Shown one piece after another: positions 9,841 to 19,000 of a DNA stretch of 64,000 bases. Numbering within the stretch: position 1 is the first letter of the stretch; each line of letters opens with the position of its first letter. The notes beneath the pieces are model-generated. The model did not search any database. It worked only from the letters and a program-made list of their open reading frames with translations, and was not told where the DNA came from. Source of the stretch: Methanobrevibacter sp. (GTDB lineage Archaea > Methanobacteriota > Methanobacteria > Methanobacteriales > Methanobacteriaceae); contig NZ_JAFQSO010000013.1 of NCBI RefSeq assembly GCF_017409525.1, positions 61,326 to 125,325 of the forward strand, written 5' to 3'. Made by a program: the position numbers and the translations under genes.

Positions 9841-9981
9841 CAAACAACAATCAACATACCATATAATAAATAACCAAATTTTATAAACTCAAAATTATAA
9901 ATATTATTAAAAATATAGCTATCTTAAAACAAAATTAAAAGTTTAAATGAACTTAATTAATAATTATTTTTTTGATTTAAT

Positions 9982-10662
9982 ATGAAAGTATTCTACAATA
10001 GCATTAAAGATGCAGTAAGATATGGTCTAGCCGATAAGCTTGCAATCTTAGTAATTGGAGGGATAATGTTTTTAACTGCATTGGACCATAGGTTTTTTGA
10101 TATACCATTCCATTATTCCAGCATATTAATGTTAATCGTTGTGGGTTATGGTTCGTTCATCTCATGGTATGCGATTAATGGCCAGGACAAACATCCGAGG
10201 CTCAATAACATTAAAAAAATGGCATGGGAAGGATTTAAAAAGTCTTGTATTATAGTGGCCTATTCCATATTTCTAACATACATAGGACATTATGGAAAAG
10301 AATTCCTATCAAGTGGAAATTATTTGTTTGGCATAATCTTAACTGTCCTTTTCCTTCTAATCTATTTAATGCTGATTGGAGGATTATTCAATAGATATCT
10401 AAACAATGGAAAGTTTTTAAAAGCATTCGACCTCGTGGAAATTATTAAATTATTGTTAAGTTTCGACACTAGAAACTTTATTAGGGTTTTAATTGCAGTT
10501 GTCATTTCACAAACATTTACAGTTTCCGTTTTTATTAAAATTATCCCCGAAATACCAAGTCTGGAGTTGTTACTTACATTCGCATTCTTCTTTTTAGCAC
10601 CATTCCTGTACATGGCAAACAAAAGGTTAGTCGGGCTTCAAGTCAGAAACTTATTACACTAG
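9982..10662 (+). CDS. Integral membrane protein of unknown function
   Basis: 226 residues with about six hydrophobic helices (near residues 20-40, 48-65, 90-108, 118-140, 165-185 and 198-215). The short loops are basic (KKMAWEGFKKS). No motif of a known family is recognised. It stands alone between the phosphatase operon and a patch of decayed genes. Hydrophobicity and codon pattern support a real gene. Confidence 0.7.
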   Translation: MKVFYNSIKDAVRYGLADKLAILVIGGIMFLTALDHRFFDIPFHYSSILMLIVVGYGSFISWYAINGQDKHPRLNNIKKMAWEGFKKSCIIVAYSIFLTYIGHYGKEFLSSGNYLFGIILTVLFLLIYLMLIGGLFNRYLNNGKFLKAFDLVEIIKLLLSFDTRNFIRVLIAVVISQTFTVSVFIKIIPEIPSLELLLTFAFFFLAPFLYMANKRLVGLQVRNLLH

Positions 10663-10665
10663 CCA

Positions 10666-10775
10666 TCATTTGACTTCTTTAATTTCAAGTTCAACAATTA
10701 TTATTTTTAGATACTCATCAAATACATTTTTAACATTATTGTGCAAGAATTCTCCGGCTTCTTTAAAGCAGGAGA
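10666..10775 (-). pseudogene. C-terminal fragment of an unidentified gene
   Basis: Read on the minus strand this stretch encodes FKEAGEFLHNNVKNVFDEYL and continues KIIIVELEIKEVK before a TGA at 10666-10668. It has no start and runs straight into the broken acetyltransferase on the other strand. The charged, helix-like composition suggests former coding sequence, but the parent protein is not recognised. It is probably half of a deletion scar. Confidence 0.35.
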
Positions 10776-11090
10776 GGTTCAACAATTTTAGATGTTAAAG
10801 AGGTATATATCGGAGATAATGTTATGATTGGTCCGAACACATTAATTACAACAGTTGGCCATCCTTTAACACCTAAAGGTCGCCGTGACCATTTAGCGCA
10901 GGCAACTGAAATCAGAATCGGCAATGACGTTTGGTTAGGAGGGAACGTGACAGTTCTTCCTGGAGTTACAATCGGAAATAATGTTGTTGTAGGGGCTGGC
11001 GCTGTAGTGACAAAAGACATTCCGGACAATTCACTGGTCTTGGGCGTTCCGGCACGTGTCGTGCGTGAACTGGAAAATGACATTGAGTAG
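10767..11090 (+). pseudogene. 5'-truncated maltose O-acetyltransferase-like gene
   Basis: The frame is open from 10767 and reads GSTILDVKEVYIGDNVMIGP, then left-handed beta-helix hexapeptide repeats ending VVGAGAVVTKDIPDNSLVLG and VPARVV. This is the C-terminal half of the maltose/galactoside O-acetyltransferase family (usually about 185-200 aa); about the first 90 residues, including the N-terminal maltose-acetyltransferase domain, are missing. An internal ATG at 10824 gives 88 residues, but part of the fold would be lost. The 5' side abuts a gene fragment on the opposite strand, so a deletion or rearrangement removed the start. Confidence 0.75.
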
Positions 11091-11332
11091 GAGATGAGAC
11101 AAAACTCAAAACAGAACCCCACATGGACTTTTACTAAAAAGAAGGTTTTGACATCACAAGATCAAGTCCAACATACACAAAATTAATAAAAATCTCATCT
11201 CCAATAGCTATTTTTTGCATAAGAAGTATATATACTTTTAAAAGCCATAATGCAATATTTATTTTAGTTTAAAATATTTTAAAGAGATTTCAATCTTTAT
11301 TTTGGATTAAAAAAAGAAAATTTGAGAAGTAA

Positions 11333-14047
11333 TTATCTAATTACTTCCACAATCATGTCCAAGTTTTCTGATTGTAAGATATCCACTTTCTTACCGGATG
11401 CTCCTACAATCTCCTTTTTGATATTCAGCATGCTTTCAGGAACTACAATCTCGCCAATTGTCAACTCATGATTTTCCTCTAAGACAGAACCTATTTCATC
11501 AATGTCTGTTGATTTTAAATATCCGATGATTTTACCCGCATCTCCCTTGAATTTAGGTCCGATTTGGGACATGTCCGGTTCGACTTCAATGATTTTTTCG
11601 TGAACTTCAGGTTTTCCGGAACTGATGGCCAAGTCGTTGATTTTTAAAGTTCCTTTAATGTCATCATTGAATTGTTTGAATATTTCAACTAAAGAATCAT
11701 CAGATGTATATACATTTACTTCTGCAAGTTCTGCATTTAATGGGATTTTGGAAGCTGATTTGAATCTTCTTACCTCATCAATCAACTCGACAGTAGTTTC
11801 CCCTTTAGTTTCCACATCTTCACTGATTAATTCTTCATGCACTTCAGGCCATAAAGTTGTATGAATTGATTCATCGTCAAAGTATTGGTAAACTTCTTCA
11901 GTGAAGAACGGTGCGATAGGAGCCAATAACTTTAAGGATGTCTCCACTACTGTTTTTAATGTGTATTTTGCAGCGCGTCTTGATTCGTCTGAAACATCTG
12001 TGTATAATCTGTATTTTACAGCTTCAATGTATTCATCACAAAAATCATGCCAGAAGAACCTTTCGATTGATGTGATTGTTTCTGCAAAGTTATATTCTGC
12101 AAATGCTTGATCGACAGTGACGTTGAGATTGTTTAATTTAGATAGAATCCACATGTCAATTGGTCCCAAATTATCTTTTACATCATCATATGTAACTTCC
12201 TCATCAAAGATTTGCATGCTAATAAATCTGAATGCATTCCAGAATTTTCTGAGGAACCTGAATCCATGTTTGATATCCTTCCAGTCAAATATCACATCTG
12301 AGCCAGGAACACTGTTAGCGGCCCAAGTCCTTAGAGGGTCAGCACCATACTTTTCAATGACCTCTTCGGGTCCAACTACAAACTCAGGTCTGGATTTGCT
12401 CATTTTGTTTCCATCTTCGCCGAACACCATACCGTTGATTACAATATCATCGAATGGTTTTTGACCTGTTAAGGCTAAACATCGAAGGGTTGTATAAAAT
12501 GCCCATGTACGGATAATATCGTGCCCTTGTGGACGGATATTTGATGGGAAATGATTAACATAATCTTCATCAGGCCATCCTGCAATGGATAAAGGTGAGA
12601 TTGATGAATCCATCCAAGTGTCCAATACATCCACTTCAGGTATGAACTCCTCACATCCGCATTCACATGCATGCTTTGGTTTATCTACAGTCGGATCGAT
12701 TGGTAAATCTTCTACATCAGGTATAATAACCTTTCCACAGTCTTTACAGTACCATACTGGAATTGGGGTTGCAAATATTCTTTGCCTTGAGATGCACCAG
12801 TCCCATTCCATGGAATCCGCCCAGTTTTCCATACGGGATTTCATGTGTTCAGGCACCCATTTCATCTCATCTGCAGCGACCTTGGTCTTTTCAATCAAGT
12901 CTCTTACCGCTACAAACCATTGTTCTTTAAGAAGAATTTCAACAGGAGTTTTACATCTCCAGCATTGTCCAACATTCTGGTCAACCTGTTCCTGTTTTAA
13001 TAGGTAACCTTCCGCATCCAGATCTTCGATTGTCTGTTTTTTACAGCTTTGCAAGTCCATTCCTTCATATCTTCCGGCAGCGGCAGTCAATGTACCTGCA
13101 TCATCAATGACATCAATGACTTCAAGGTCATATTTTTGAACCCAGCTTACGTCAGTTTTATCCCCAAAGGTACAAATCATTACTGCTCCTGTACCGAATT
13201 CAGGGTCTACCTCTTCATCTGCAATGATTTTTACCTTTTGATGTGATAAAGGCACTTCCACATATTTGCCTAAAAGATGTGCGTATCTTTCATCATCAGG
13301 GTGAATTACAACTGCCACACATGCGGACATCAATTCCGGACGGGTGGTTGCAATCAAAATACCTTCATCTTTAGGGTCAGCCTGTTTTCCTGATTCCTGT
13401 GAAGACACAATATCTTCATATGAATCTTCAACAGCCGGCGGGAAATTAACATAGTTTAAGAATGTAATATTGTCTGAGTATTCAACCTCTGCAAAAGCGA
13501 TAGCTGTCTGACAGCGAGGACACCAGTTTACAGGGTGTTTTCCCTGATAGATCAATCCATCCTCATACATTTTCAAAAATGAATATTGGGTTCTTCTCAT
13601 GTACTCCGGATTCATTGTTACAAACTCGCGAGTCCAATCCTGTGAATAACCCATTGCCTTCATATCTGCCTTCATGCTTGCAATGTTTTTAGTTGTTAAA
13701 TCAATACAGTATTGCCTGAATTGCGCCCTTGAAACATCATTTTTTTTAATGTTGTGAGTTTCTTCAACTTTAACTTCAGTTGGAAGACCATGGCAGTCCC
13801 ATCCCTGTGGGAATAAGACATCAAATCCTTTTTGTCTTCTGTATCTTGCATTCATATCAATGTAAACCCAATTCAAGACGTGACCTAAGTGAATTGCGCC
13901 TGTTGGGTATGGTGGGGGAGTGTCAATAACATATCTAGGACGGGAACCATCCCCAATATATTTGTAGACGTTTTCATCTTCCCATTTCTGCTCCCATTCT
14001 TTTTCTTTCTTAAAATCATAGTCTTTAGGAATTTCTTTTTTTGACAT
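11333..14047 (-). CDS. valS: Valyl-tRNA synthetase
   Basis: 904 residues from the ATG at 14047, preceded by GGAGAAAAT; a longer upstream frame would add a spurious hydrophobic N-terminus. Class I aminoacyl-tRNA synthetase charging tRNA-Val in the cytoplasm. The HIGH-like motif reads [15 protein letters not shown] near residue 45 and the KMSKS loop reads [12 protein letters not shown] near residue 540. The CP1 editing domain ([19 protein letters not shown]) and zinc-binding pairs (CPRCQTA, CKDCGK, CECGC) are present. C-terminal anticodon-binding domain is complete. Length is normal for the archaeal family. It is transcribed divergently from a small membrane protein. Confidence 0.97.
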   Translation of the reverse strand: MSKKEIPKDYDFKKEKEWEQKWEDENVYKYIGDGSRPRYVIDTPPPYPTGAIHLGHVLNWVYIDMNARYRRQKGFDVLFPQGWDCHGLPTEVKVEETHNIKKNDVSRAQFRQYCIDLTTKNIASMKADMKAMGYSQDWTREFVTMNPEYMRRTQYSFLKMYEDGLIYQGKHPVNWCPRCQTAIAFAEVEYSDNITFLNYVNFPPAVEDSYEDIVSSQESGKQADPKDEGILIATTRPELMSACVAVVIHPDDERYAHLLGKYVEVPLSHQKVKIIADEEVDPEFGTGAVMICTFGDKTDVSWVQKYDLEVIDVIDDAGTLTAAAGRYEGMDLQSCKKQTIEDLDAEGYLLKQEQVDQNVGQCWRCKTPVEILLKEQWFVAVRDLIEKTKVAADEMKWVPEHMKSRMENWADSMEWDWCISRQRIFATPIPVWYCKDCGKVIIPDVEDLPIDPTVDKPKHACECGCEEFIPEVDVLDTWMDSSISPLSIAGWPDEDYVNHFPSNIRPQGHDIIRTWAFYTTLRCLALTGQKPFDDIVINGMVFGEDGNKMSKSRPEFVVGPEEVIEKYGADPLRTWAANSVPGSDVIFDWKDIKHGFRFLRKFWNAFRFISMQIFDEEVTYDDVKDNLGPIDMWILSKLNNLNVTVDQAFAEYNFAETITSIERFFWHDFCDEYIEAVKYRLYTDVSDESRRAAKYTLKTVVETSLKLLAPIAPFFTEEVYQYFDDESIHTTLWPEVHEELISEDVETKGETTVELIDEVRRFKSASKIPLNAELAEVNVYTSDDSLVEIFKQFNDDIKGTLKINDLAISSGKPEVHEKIIEVEPDMSQIGPKFKGDAGKIIGYLKSTDIDEIGSVLEENHELTIGEIVVPESMLNIKKEIVGASGKKVDILQSENLDMIVEVIR

Positions 14048-14213
14048 ATATTTTCTCCTAAAATAATTAAGTAAAAATAATATTATTAATTTATGTCCGT
14101 TATTATTTAAAAAAGTAATTATAAAACATGAAAAAATATCTATAATAGATAAGTATATTATATTAAACAAATAGAATAATAACATTATCAATCTATAAAA
14201 GGACTGTGTAAAT

Positions 14214-14570
14214 ATGGAATTATTATGGTTTTATATTGCTGTTGTATTAGCTATAAGCGATGTACTGCACACACAATTAATGTGGAAGATATTAAATAAT
14301 TTCTACATTATTTTAGGTGGCATAATCCAGCAAACTACAAAGACTACCTGGCAAACATGGCTTGCACATGAAACAATGGAAGCAGGATTTCATTTTATAG
14401 TTTTGTCAATAGTCTTCTTAAATCCGATAATAGGAATTCTAGCAGCCCTAATTCATTTTGCAATTGATGTGACCCATACTATATTAATACGAGATATGGG
14501 CGAATTAGAACATAGAGCTCTGCACTTCGTTATTGAGTCTCTATTTTTCATGTTAATATATGGATTATAA
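14214..14570 (+). CDS. Small four-helix membrane protein, unknown
   Basis: 118 residues with about four hydrophobic segments. It contains conserved-looking polar residues inside helices: [20 protein letters not shown] and [14 protein letters not shown]. The clustered His, Glu and Asp residues might bind a metal, but this is speculation. No family recognised. It lies 22 bp upstream of pheT on the same strand, so the two are probably cotranscribed, and it diverges from valS. Confidence 0.72.
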   Translation: MELLWFYIAVVLAISDVLHTQLMWKILNNFYIILGGIIQQTTKTTWQTWLAHETMEAGFHFIVLSIVFLNPIIGILAALIHFAIDVTHTILIRDMGELEHRALHFVIESLFFMLIYGL

Positions 14571-14592
14571 AAATAAGGAATGGAGTTATTAA

Positions 14593-16251
14593 ATGCCAGT
14601 AATAACATTTAAATATCAGGATTTAAAAGATTTAGGAATAGATATGGAAAAAGATGAGCTAATAGACACCTTGCCAATGATGTCTAGTGATATTGAAGAC
14701 TTTGACGATGAGGAAATCAAAGTGGAATTCTTCCCAAACAGACCCGACAACTTATCTGTTGAAGGAGTAGCTAGATCTTTTAAAGGATTCATCGGCCATG
14801 AAATTGGTTTTCCAGACTATAAAGTTGAAGAATCTGGAGAATATGTTGAAGTAGATGCTGATGTTGCCAAAATAAGACCCTACATAGGATTTGCAAAAAT
14901 TGATAATGTGGATTTTACTGGAGATAAACTCAAATATGTAATGGATTTCCAAGAAAACCTTCACTGGGTTATTGGAAGAGACAGAAAAAAGGTGGCCATC
15001 GGTATTCACAATGCAGACGTTGTGGAAGGACCATTTAAATATATTGCAACTCCAAAAGATGCCAATGCGTTTGTTCCTTTAGAAAAAGACTTTGAAATGA
15101 CTCCTGATGAAATCCTAACCAAGCATGACAAGGGAGTTGACTATGCTCATTTAATTCAGGATTTCGACAAGTATCCATTGATTTTAGACAAAGACGATAA
15201 TGTCTTATCCATGCCGCCGATCATCAACGGTGAGCTGACAAAACTTAAAGAGGACACCAAAAACATTATTGTTGATGTTACCGGAACTGACGAGAGAGCA
15301 GTAAATCAGGCATTGAATATAATCTGCTGTTCATTTGCCGAAGTGGGAGGACAAATAAAAAGCATGGAAGTCAGATATGTTGACAAAAACATAAAAACCC
15401 CTGATTTGACCCCTCAGGAACAACTTGTACATGTAAATACTGCAAATGAATTGATTGGAGGAACCAGCCTTACTGCAGAAGACATTAAGGAATTGCTCCT
15501 AAAAGCACGTTTCGATGCCGAAATCATTAGCGATAATGAAGTAAACGCAATCATACCTGCCTACAGAGTGGACATATTGCATGAGGTCGATGTTGTTGAA
15601 AACATCGCAGTCCAATATCACATCAACAGTGTTGAAGCCAAATTGCCAGACATCAACACCGTTGCTTATGAGAATAACTGGTTTAAAGCGGAAAGCACAA
15701 TCCGTGAAGTAATGATTGGTTTAGGTTTTCAGGAAGTAATGAGCCTGATGCTTACAAATGAAGAAGCACATTACGAAAAAATGAACCAGACAGAAGAAAA
15801 CCATGTTCAGGTTGCAAGACCGATAACAATTGACAGGACCATGATTAGAACCAGCTTGATTAACAGCTTAATGGAATTTTTAGAAGACAACAAACATGAA
15901 GATCTGCCGCAAAAAATCTTCGAGATTGGTGATGTTTTGTATTTGGATGATTCTAAAGAAAACAAAGTGAAAACATCCAAAAAACTAGCTGCATTAATCT
16001 GCCACTCCACAGCTAATTTCACTGAAATAAAATCTGTCATGACAAGCGTTTTAACCAACTTAGGTTATTCAATGGAAATAACTGACAGTTCAAATAAGAC
16101 CTTTATTGAAGGAAGGGTTGCTGACGTTACCGGCATGGCTCAAAAAGGCATGATTAAAGGATTCTTCGGTGAAGTGTCACCAGAAGTAATTACCAATTTC
16201 ACTTTAGAGTATCCTGTAATCGCATTTGAAATAGAATTCATTAACAAATGA
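14593..16251 (+). CDS. pheT: Phenylalanyl-tRNA synthetase beta subunit
   Basis: 552 residues, the usual archaeal length (shorter than the bacterial form, without the tRNA-binding OB-fold). The N-terminus [16 protein letters not shown] and the [16 protein letters not shown] segment are typical. The B3/B4 editing-like region, B5 domain and class II-like core ([32 protein letters not shown]) follow in order. It pairs with the alpha subunit PheS, which is not in this window. Cytoplasmic translation enzyme. Confidence 0.96.
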   Translation: MPVITFKYQDLKDLGIDMEKDELIDTLPMMSSDIEDFDDEEIKVEFFPNRPDNLSVEGVARSFKGFIGHEIGFPDYKVEESGEYVEVDADVAKIRPYIGFAKIDNVDFTGDKLKYVMDFQENLHWVIGRDRKKVAIGIHNADVVEGPFKYIATPKDANAFVPLEKDFEMTPDEILTKHDKGVDYAHLIQDFDKYPLILDKDDNVLSMPPIINGELTKLKEDTKNIIVDVTGTDERAVNQALNIICCSFAEVGGQIKSMEVRYVDKNIKTPDLTPQEQLVHVNTANELIGGTSLTAEDIKELLLKARFDAEIISDNEVNAIIPAYRVDILHEVDVVENIAVQYHINSVEAKLPDINTVAYENNWFKAESTIREVMIGLGFQEVMSLMLTNEEAHYEKMNQTEENHVQVARPITIDRTMIRTSLINSLMEFLEDNKHEDLPQKIFEIGDVLYLDDSKENKVKTSKKLAALICHSTANFTEIKSVMTSVLTNLGYSMEITDSSNKTFIEGRVADVTGMAQKGMIKGFFGEVSPEVITNFTLEYPVIAFEIEFINK

Positions 16252-16268
16252 ATTCACTAATTCTTTTT

Positions 16269-16409
16269 TTAATACCACAATTTTCTCATTTGAGTTTCAA
16301 TATCCGAGAAATTATTTGATGCCGGAGAAGCATCATAATTATTTAAAACAACTATCAGAATTAATAGAATTATTATGATAGCTATTAAAATTATTGTCCA
16401 TTTCTTCAA
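16269..16409 (-). CDS. 46-residue single-pass membrane protein with TTG start
   Basis: A TTG start at 16409 lies directly after the stop of the YjbQ gene, with GGTGA six bases before it inside the end of that gene, so it is probably translationally coupled. The product begins MKKWTIILIAIIIILLILIV (a clear membrane segment with a basic N-terminus) and has a short polar C-tail ending MRKLWY. No family recognised. The fit of ribosome site, topology and coupling argues for a real small protein, but no homologue comparison could be made. Confidence 0.55.
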   Translation of the reverse strand: MKKWTIILIAIIIILLILIVVLNNYDASPASNNFSDIETQMRKLWY

Positions 16410-16814
16410 TTATTCACCAACCATTGTCAAAGTTACAGTTCTTTTGTGTCTTGGTCCATCTAATTCGATGAAAAAAACTGATTGCCATGTGCCCAAATCC
16501 AATTTGTTGTTTTTTATTGGCAAGCACTCGCTTGATGAAAGTAAAAAAGACTTTAAATGTGAACGGGCATTGTTGTCAATCCTGTCATGCTGATAGCTGA
16601 ACTTGTCCAAAACCAGATTATCCATCATGAACTCCAAATCATTCAATAATCCTTTTTCATTCTCGTTTACAACAATTGCTGATGTGGAATGTTTTGAAAA
16701 AATGGAGATGATTCCCTCATCGATATCAATCAAATCGTTGATTTGTGATGTGATGTCAATGATTTCAAAGTTTTTTGAAGTGTTGATTTTTATAGAATTA
16801 GTTTTAACTGTCAT
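16410..16814 (-). CDS. YjbQ/UPF0047 family protein
   Basis: 134 residues from the ATG at 16814; an upstream extension of 36 residues is not family-like. It has the UPF0047 signatures ISIFSKHSTSAIVVNENEKG near residues 35-55, HDRIDNNARSHLKSFLL near 75-92 and LGTWQSVFFIELDGPRHKR near 105-123. The conserved His residues bind a metal ion in structures of the family; weak thiamine phosphate synthase activity has been reported for some members. Ends by overlapping the start zone of the small membrane protein downstream. Confidence 0.9.
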   Translation of the reverse strand: MTVKTNSIKINTSKNFEIIDITSQINDLIDIDEGIISIFSKHSTSAIVVNENEKGLLNDLEFMMDNLVLDKFSYQHDRIDNNARSHLKSFLLSSSECLPIKNNKLDLGTWQSVFFIELDGPRHKRTVTLTMVGE

Positions 16815-16866
16815 CAATAATACTTTGATTTTAAAATATATATAAATAAAAAAAGAAAGGAAAATT

Positions 16867-18618
16867 TTATTCGAATTTATTTTTACGCCTGTATCCATAT
16901 ATGATACAGCCCAATAATGCAAGAATACTTAAAATAACAACACCTGAAGTATTGTCTACTTCTTTGGATATTGGAGTTTCAGGGACCACTTCATAAGATT
17001 TGGATCCTTCGCCAGAACCTTCACTTGAAGAGCCTGCATTAACGTCACCTCGTGACATTGCATTGTTCCCGCTATCAGATGAATCTGAGGAAATTACATC
17101 AGAACTATTGGTTCCGTATTTGCCTGAGTTTTCACCATTGGAAATATGTGAACTTGATGATGTTCCATTTACAACATTTCCATGTCCATTGCCAGAACCC
17201 CCAACATCATCCCCGTTTGTATTTTGCTCTTGAGAGTGTTGGCTAGATGAACCCTCTCCCTGTGAGTTCTGATTTTCAGATGCCTGACTTGGCTTTACAT
17301 ATTTTTCAGAACCGGAAGATACAGTTCTTTCTATTACATTCTGGATTCTGTCCCCAACAGTTATTTTAACATTTTGTTCAGTGTTTGGTTCAATGTCCTC
17401 TGATTGGATTCTTGCAATGCCGTCTTCATCCATTCTTGCAGTATACTTATTTCCATTTACCTCAACATCCCCCAAATCAAATGCTGGTGCATCGGTAATG
17501 GGATTTCCGTTTTCATCCTGTAGCTGAATTCCAATTCCGTTTTGAATTGTAATTGCATCAAGCTTCAGGATTTTTGCAAATAGCATCGGGCAAACAAATG
17601 TATCTTCATTATCGGTTGAATCGAACCAGTTCTGGTCTAATGAAAATACTTCATTTGCTGGATTGTTTTTAGCTTGAAACTGTTCATTATGAACCAATGC
17701 ATTATCCTTTACAAGTAATTTTGTTTTGCCTTTAGACCTAAATTGGTCTCCAAACAATAATCCATTACCTGATTCATCAGGCCCTAACTCACAATTAGGG
17801 TCACGACGGTTATGGGATAATGTATTTGCAATCATAACATCATTGGTTGATTCTGCATTTACAAAAATACCGTTTGTATTATTGTGGATTGTATTATGCT
17901 TAATTGAATTTCCAGATGAAATGCCATACATGGAAATTCCATTAAAACCATTGTGATGGATTTCGTTTCTTAAAATGCTGCAATTATAAAGATTGAAAGT
18001 TTCAATACCTGATCGTCCATTTCTCCAAATGGTATTTTTTGAAATTTCACTTTCCTTGACATTCTGGAGTTGAACACCATTTTCACTGGCTTGTGAAATT
18101 TTATTATTACTTAGATTGATTTTCTGTGAGTTTTTAACTAAAACAGAGTTAATTCCTCCAGTAATAACATTGTTTTTAACTGTAACATCTGTTGTTCCAT
18201 CAACAATTATTGCATTATCGCTGTTTTGTGCTTTTATAGTAATTCCTGATAGAATACTACCAGCACTATTAGACGTAAAGTAAAATCCGAAGGTTTTGCT
18301 TATTCCTAAGCTCTTAGCTTTCTCAGTTACTTGATCATATACATTAACAACACTTTTTTGTTCAGATATGATGTTTAACTTTTTATCAACCACCAATGAG
18401 ATGTTATTATACTCTTCGCTAGTGAACTTGAACGTATCCCCATCATTAGCATTATCAAACATGCTTTGAATGTTCTCATTCGATAAGTCAGAGGTCACCT
18501 CATATTCATTATTCGATTGAGAATCATCAACTTGAGATGCATCGCTAGCATAAGCAGTTGAAATAAGGAATAAACTAATTATAAATATCAAAAAAAGATT
18601 AACAACCTTTTTATTCAT
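16867..18618 (-). CDS. Cell-surface beta-helix protein with C-terminal membrane anchor
   Basis: 583 residues. Signal peptide MNKKVVNLFLIFIISLFLIS (residues 1-25, cleavage near AYA). Residues about 45-310 are right-handed parallel beta-helix (pectate-lyase-like) repeats, e.g. ISKNTIWRNGRSGIETFNLY and GFNGISMYGISSGNSIKHNT. Residues 330-430 look like an Ig or carrier domain. Residues 440-545 are a Ser/Gly/Asn-rich, low-complexity stalk. The C-terminus has a membrane helix (VVILSILALLGCIIYGY) and basic tail (RRKNKFE). This is the standard plan of methanogen adhesin-like proteins, exported and anchored outside. Divergent from the giant adhesin at 19001. Confidence 0.88.
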   Translation of the reverse strand: MNKKVVNLFLIFIISLFLISTAYASDASQVDDSQSNNEYEVTSDLSNENIQSMFDNANDGDTFKFTSEEYNNISLVVDKKLNIISEQKSVVNVYDQVTEKAKSLGISKTFGFYFTSNSAGSILSGITIKAQNSDNAIIVDGTTDVTVKNNVITGGINSVLVKNSQKINLSNNKISQASENGVQLQNVKESEISKNTIWRNGRSGIETFNLYNCSILRNEIHHNGFNGISMYGISSGNSIKHNTIHNNTNGIFVNAESTNDVMIANTLSHNRRDPNCELGPDESGNGLLFGDQFRSKGKTKLLVKDNALVHNEQFQAKNNPANEVFSLDQNWFDSTDNEDTFVCPMLFAKILKLDAITIQNGIGIQLQDENGNPITDAPAFDLGDVEVNGNKYTARMDEDGIARIQSEDIEPNTEQNVKITVGDRIQNVIERTVSSGSEKYVKPSQASENQNSQGEGSSSQHSQEQNTNGDDVGGSGNGHGNVVNGTSSSSHISNGENSGKYGTNSSDVISSDSSDSGNNAMSRGDVNAGSSSEGSGEGSKSYEVVPETPISKEVDNTSGVVILSILALLGCIIYGYRRKNKFE

Positions 18619-19000
18619 TTAATCCCCCTACGAAATCTACCTATAACCAATACGATTAAATTAAATTTTACGATTTTTACTTAGCAAATTTTAATGAAAA
18701 TTGAATTCACATCAATAAAAATTTTTGGCTTAAACTTTTGATTTTTATTAAAATATTATGTCCATATTACAAAATTTCATATTGATTATTATAATAATTT
18801 TAACAAAAAATATTATATAAACTTTATTGTAAAAGAAGTCTAAAAATCCTTTAAAATCATTAAAACATATATTAACATTGTTATATTTTAATTTATACTT
18901 TCAATTTAAATAATATAAAATATACAATATAATATGGGTTACTTATCGACTAATTAATAAGTAACTTATACTGTAATTTAAATTTAAATTGAGGTTAAAC
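18619..19000. promoter_or_regulatory. 382-bp intergenic promoter region between two surface-protein genes
   Basis: AT-rich spacer serving both divergent surface-protein genes. TAATATAAAATATACAATAT at 18911-18930 is a good TATA-box region for the rightward gene. It is followed by a perfect 9-10-9 inverted repeat, GTTACTTAT (18938-18946) and ATAAGTAAC (18957-18965), near the expected transcription start, and by GAGGT at 18991 as the ribosome site. The leftward gene probably uses TATA-like sequence around 18650-18670. No gene seen in between. Confidence 0.55.
18938..18965. promoter_or_regulatory. Perfect inverted repeat at the giant adhesin promoter
   Basis: GTTACTTAT / ATAAGTAAC with a 10-bp spacer, 8 bp beyond a TATA-rich tract and 36 bp before the ATG. 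It could be a repressor operator or a 5'-UTR hairpin controlling expression of the surface protein. Confidence 0.5.

Noticed and set aside
11091..11332. Possible gene in the spacer after the acetyltransferase remnant
   Set aside because: No frame longer than about 30 codons with coding-like composition in any direction.
11625..13246. ORFs antisense to valS
   Set aside because: Fully inside a conserved gene; Ser/Thr-rich composition typical of shadow frames.
14137..14151. TATCTA-TAA-TAGATA inverted repeat upstream of valS
   Set aside because: Short and AT-only; expected by chance in this base composition.
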